Of a stretch of 21,401 nucleotides of DNA, positions 19,292 to 21,401 are shown piece by piece. The notes under the pieces were generated by a model, which saw only the letters and a list, made by a program, of their open reading frames with translations, was not told the origin of the DNA and ran no database searches. Source of the stretch: Neoconidiobolus thromboides FSU 785 (taxonomy: Eukaryota; Entomophthoromycota; Entomophthoromycetes; Entomophthorales; Neoconidiobolaceae); NCBI GenBank assembly GCA_025603075.1, contig MU626544.1:1-21401 (forward strand). The letters are read 5' to 3'. Position numbers and translations under genes: made by a program. Numbering within the stretch: the first letter of the stretch is position 1; every line of letters starts with the position of its first letter.

Positions 19292-19452
19292 TACTGATTG
19301 TGATAAAGTAAGGTGAGTAAAAAGCCAAATAATTTTTTTAATAAATAGTCATTTTGTAGCCTAATCCAAAGAAAACCTGATAAAAGCCTGAAGGAAATCT
19401 GATCAAACTCAAATTGTAAGAACAATGGGAGGGTTCGATTGACCAAATTTGA

Positions 19453-19556
19453 TATGGGTCTGTTTTTTTTGGCTTCATCACTTTTCTATCTTTCAAGTGC
19501 TATTTAAGTGAGAAATTTTCGAATAAAATCCTTAAACACAAAACCATATCCCTATG
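19453..19556 (-). mobile_element. 100-bp TA-flanked MITE, copy 13
   Basis: TA-TGGGTCTGTTTTTTTTGG at the left and CATATCCCTA-TG at the right, with CTTTCAAGTGCTATTTAAGTG inside. Separated from copy 12 by about 160 bp in opposite orientation. Confidence 0.87.
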
Positions 19557-20569
19557 TATTGTATTTTTTAGGCTATGGCCTCCTTTTTAAATAGTCTTTT
19601 ATAATCTTTTCTACAGTAAAATTTTGCTTTTTCTGTTACATTGCTATTTCCTTATATAAAACCCAATTACTATCTTTTGTTTAAAAGTAGCTTAAAAAAC
19701 TACTAGTATTTTTAAGCTTGTAAGCAGTTGTAAAAATTAAGCTATAGATTTAAAGATTATAATATATAAAGGCTATTTTAATTAAATATTTTTAAAAATA
19801 AACAATAAATAATATAAAGCTAATACAATTTTTAAGGTGAAAATGTTTTAAAATGGTAAAACATCAGGTATCGAAAAAGCCGCTAATATATTTACAGTTT
19901 TTTATGCCATATTATTTTATACAACTATATGTCTGAAAAAAAGTTAATGATTAAAAGAAGGTTGCTAACTACGTTCTTAAATTAAAGGCTTAATATATAC
20001 TTTTTAAACATTATTGTATAAAAAACATAACTAACTGAATTTTATTTAATAAAAAAGTATTATTGATTAGCTAAAAGTAAGTTGATAGCTTTATTAGAAA
20101 ACAATTTGAAATTTAATATTACTTTGATAAAAAGTATAATTATTAAAAAGTTAAAGATAAAAATTTTAGTATCATTTTAATTTATTTTAATTATATAAAG
20201 AATGTTATCATCAAATATGATTTAATAAAGCTAGGTTTATATTTAATAATGCATTAGCTAAAAAACAATAACAGCTTTTAATATTATTGGTAAAATTAAA
20301 ATTTAATAAAGAATTAATTTAAAAAAATAATACATTTATTTGTCATAATAAATGAGTCTCATTTAACTAGCTGGTATATTAAGCTTAAATTGCCAAATAC
20401 TTGAGTTATTACAGTATTTAAAATAATTAAATAAATGATAATACTACAATATTAGTTACTGTTTTTTATCATTTTACTTTTTATATACTTTAGATTTTAA
20501 ATATTAGTTGTTTTAGCTTATTTAAAACAGTTTATAAAAATCAAATTGAAAATTCAGTAAACCCATATA
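19557..20569. other. extremely AT-rich intergenic region
   Basis: A kilobase with no gene. Much of the remaining G and C sits in AGCT, CpG is almost absent, and no repeat boundary is clear. It looks like old, base-composition-decayed repeat sequence. Confidence 0.5.
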
Positions 20570-20950
20570 TAACTTATGTACTAAAAATATATATGATGTG
20601 AAATTTGGTACTCAGTGATTGGAGTCAAAAGCAGTCATTGCTTGATTAACTATACTGTAAGTCGAAAGGTCTTAGTTTATGCGACTAAGATAGACTTAGA
20701 TTATGAATAATAATAAGTAATATGCTACAGATTATATAAGACAAATAGAATAGACAATACTAATGTAAAATCCATGTAAAATACTATTAAGTAAATTTAG
20801 TAGCTTTATTAAATATATGAGATACCAAGGAATAATTCAAAAACCTCGAGCTACTACGTTCTAAAATCTCTTTTATACTCCAACAAGTATGGGTATCAAA
20901 ACAGGGAGATAATATCCTTCGGAGTCATATGACATAAATTCTCACAACAA
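20570..20950 (+). repeat. dispersed ~360-bp repeat, copy 3
   Basis: Inverted relative to copy 1 at 1-375 and similar along its whole length. The plus strand carries TTTGGTACTCAGTGATTGGAG (A-box-like, 20606-20626) and AAGTCGAAAGGTC (B-box-like, 20658-20670). The minus strand carries GTATAAAAGAG near 20880-20870. It is the best-preserved copy and shows sequence continuing past the tRNA-like head for more than 250 bases. Confidence 0.75.
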
Positions 20951-21229
20951 ATCAAGATAAGAGCATCGGGTTGGTTATCTCTAAACTCGAGAACACAACA
21001 ACTTAAGTGATTATAATGTTATAATCAACCATGGAGCTAATAAAACGATATTTCACAATGAATTTAATAAATTTAATAAATATAGTTATAGATAGGTTTA
21101 AACAAAATATAAATAAACTGTTATACTAGCTTTTATTGATTAAAAGTAATATCAAAGAATTTAAAAACATAAATGATATATTAAATAAGTATTAAAAAAT
21201 ATTGAAAAACAGATTTATACAAGTAAAGC
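20951..21229. other. spacer between repeats
   Basis: Begins with a less AT-rich stretch (20951-21050) that may still belong to the dispersed repeat, since copy 1 is cut by the window start and cannot be compared. GATTATAATGTTATAATC at 21009-21026 is an 8-bp-stem hairpin. No gene. Confidence 0.4.
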
Positions 21230-21401
21230 ATTTGGGGTTGTCTGAATTAGTTTCATTATTTTATCCAATTTTTGAAAAATTTTGTATTTTAAAAACTTCG
21301 CTTAAAATTCTATAAAATCACATCTTTTATTAAAACAAAAGTACCCAAACACAGTTCTAAATCATTCTATTATAGCTCATACTGTAAGTTAGTTGAATTT
21401 C
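21230..21401 (+). mobile_element. longer MITE-like repeat (family 2), copy 2 (cut by window end)
   Basis: TTTGGGGTTGTCTGAATTAG at the left, then TTTTAAAAACTTCGCTTAAA and ATTCTATAAAAT, match 5390-5544 in order and spacing, up to GAATTTC at the window edge. The left terminus is more diverged than in copy 1. Confidence 0.6.

Noticed and set aside
19431-19443. GGGTTCGATTGAC as the B box of a tRNA gene.
   Set aside because: No A box lies at the right distance upstream and no cloverleaf can be drawn.
1-20950. Copies 1 and 3 of the dispersed repeat as terminal inverted repeats of one giant 20-kb transposon.
   Set aside because: A third copy lies inside, no transposase is present, and the enclosed genes are ordinary housekeeping and signalling types. 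The inverted arrangement is more simply two independent insertions.

Overview
The window reads as a piece of a very AT-rich, repeat-laden eukaryotic nuclear genome, most likely an early-diverging fungus. The best guess is a Conidiobolus-like member of Entomophthoromycotina, on three grounds: an intronless 7TM receptor of class A type, a fungal-style TMEM135-like gene remnant, and very short spliceosomal introns (44, 47 and 51 bp, GT...AG). This assignment is inferred from gene style and was not searched. There are no bacterial operons, Shine-Dalgarno sites, CRISPR arrays or intact tRNA/rRNA genes.

Layout. 1-375: one copy of a dispersed repeat, cut by the window edge. 376-1544: AT-rich spacer with two MITEs. 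1545-2435 (+): 7TM receptor-like gene. 2436-3828: spacer with one MITE and a tRNA-like relic. 3829-4616 (-): decayed TMEM135-like gene. 4617-9391: 4.8 kb gene-poor block holding a second MITE-type repeat, five 100-bp MITEs (two fused head to head), a decayed copy of the dispersed repeat and a tRNA-like relic. 9392-10603 (-): homeodomain-like protein with a long Asn-rich tail. 10604-12648: spacer with an inverted-repeat structure and two MITEs. 12649-15490 (-): four-exon UvrD/Srs2-type helicase, reconstructed here as 899 codons. 15491-16542: spacer with one MITE. 16543-18051 (-): catalase with a signal-like N terminus. 18052-21401: spacer with two MITEs, an inverted copy of the dispersed repeat and, at the right edge, a second copy of the longer MITE-type repeat.

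The genes do not form a pathway: receptor, membrane protein relic, putative DNA-binding protein, recombination/repair helicase and peroxide-detoxifying enzyme are separate transcription units. The most distinctive content is the repeat landscape. A ~100-bp element with TGGGGATGT termini and TA target duplication occurs 13 times, always outside recognised genes. A ~360-bp repeat occurs three times, with tRNA-like A/B boxes on one strand and TATA/AATAAA-like motifs on the other. Older copies have lost C and G, and CpG is scarce in the spacers.
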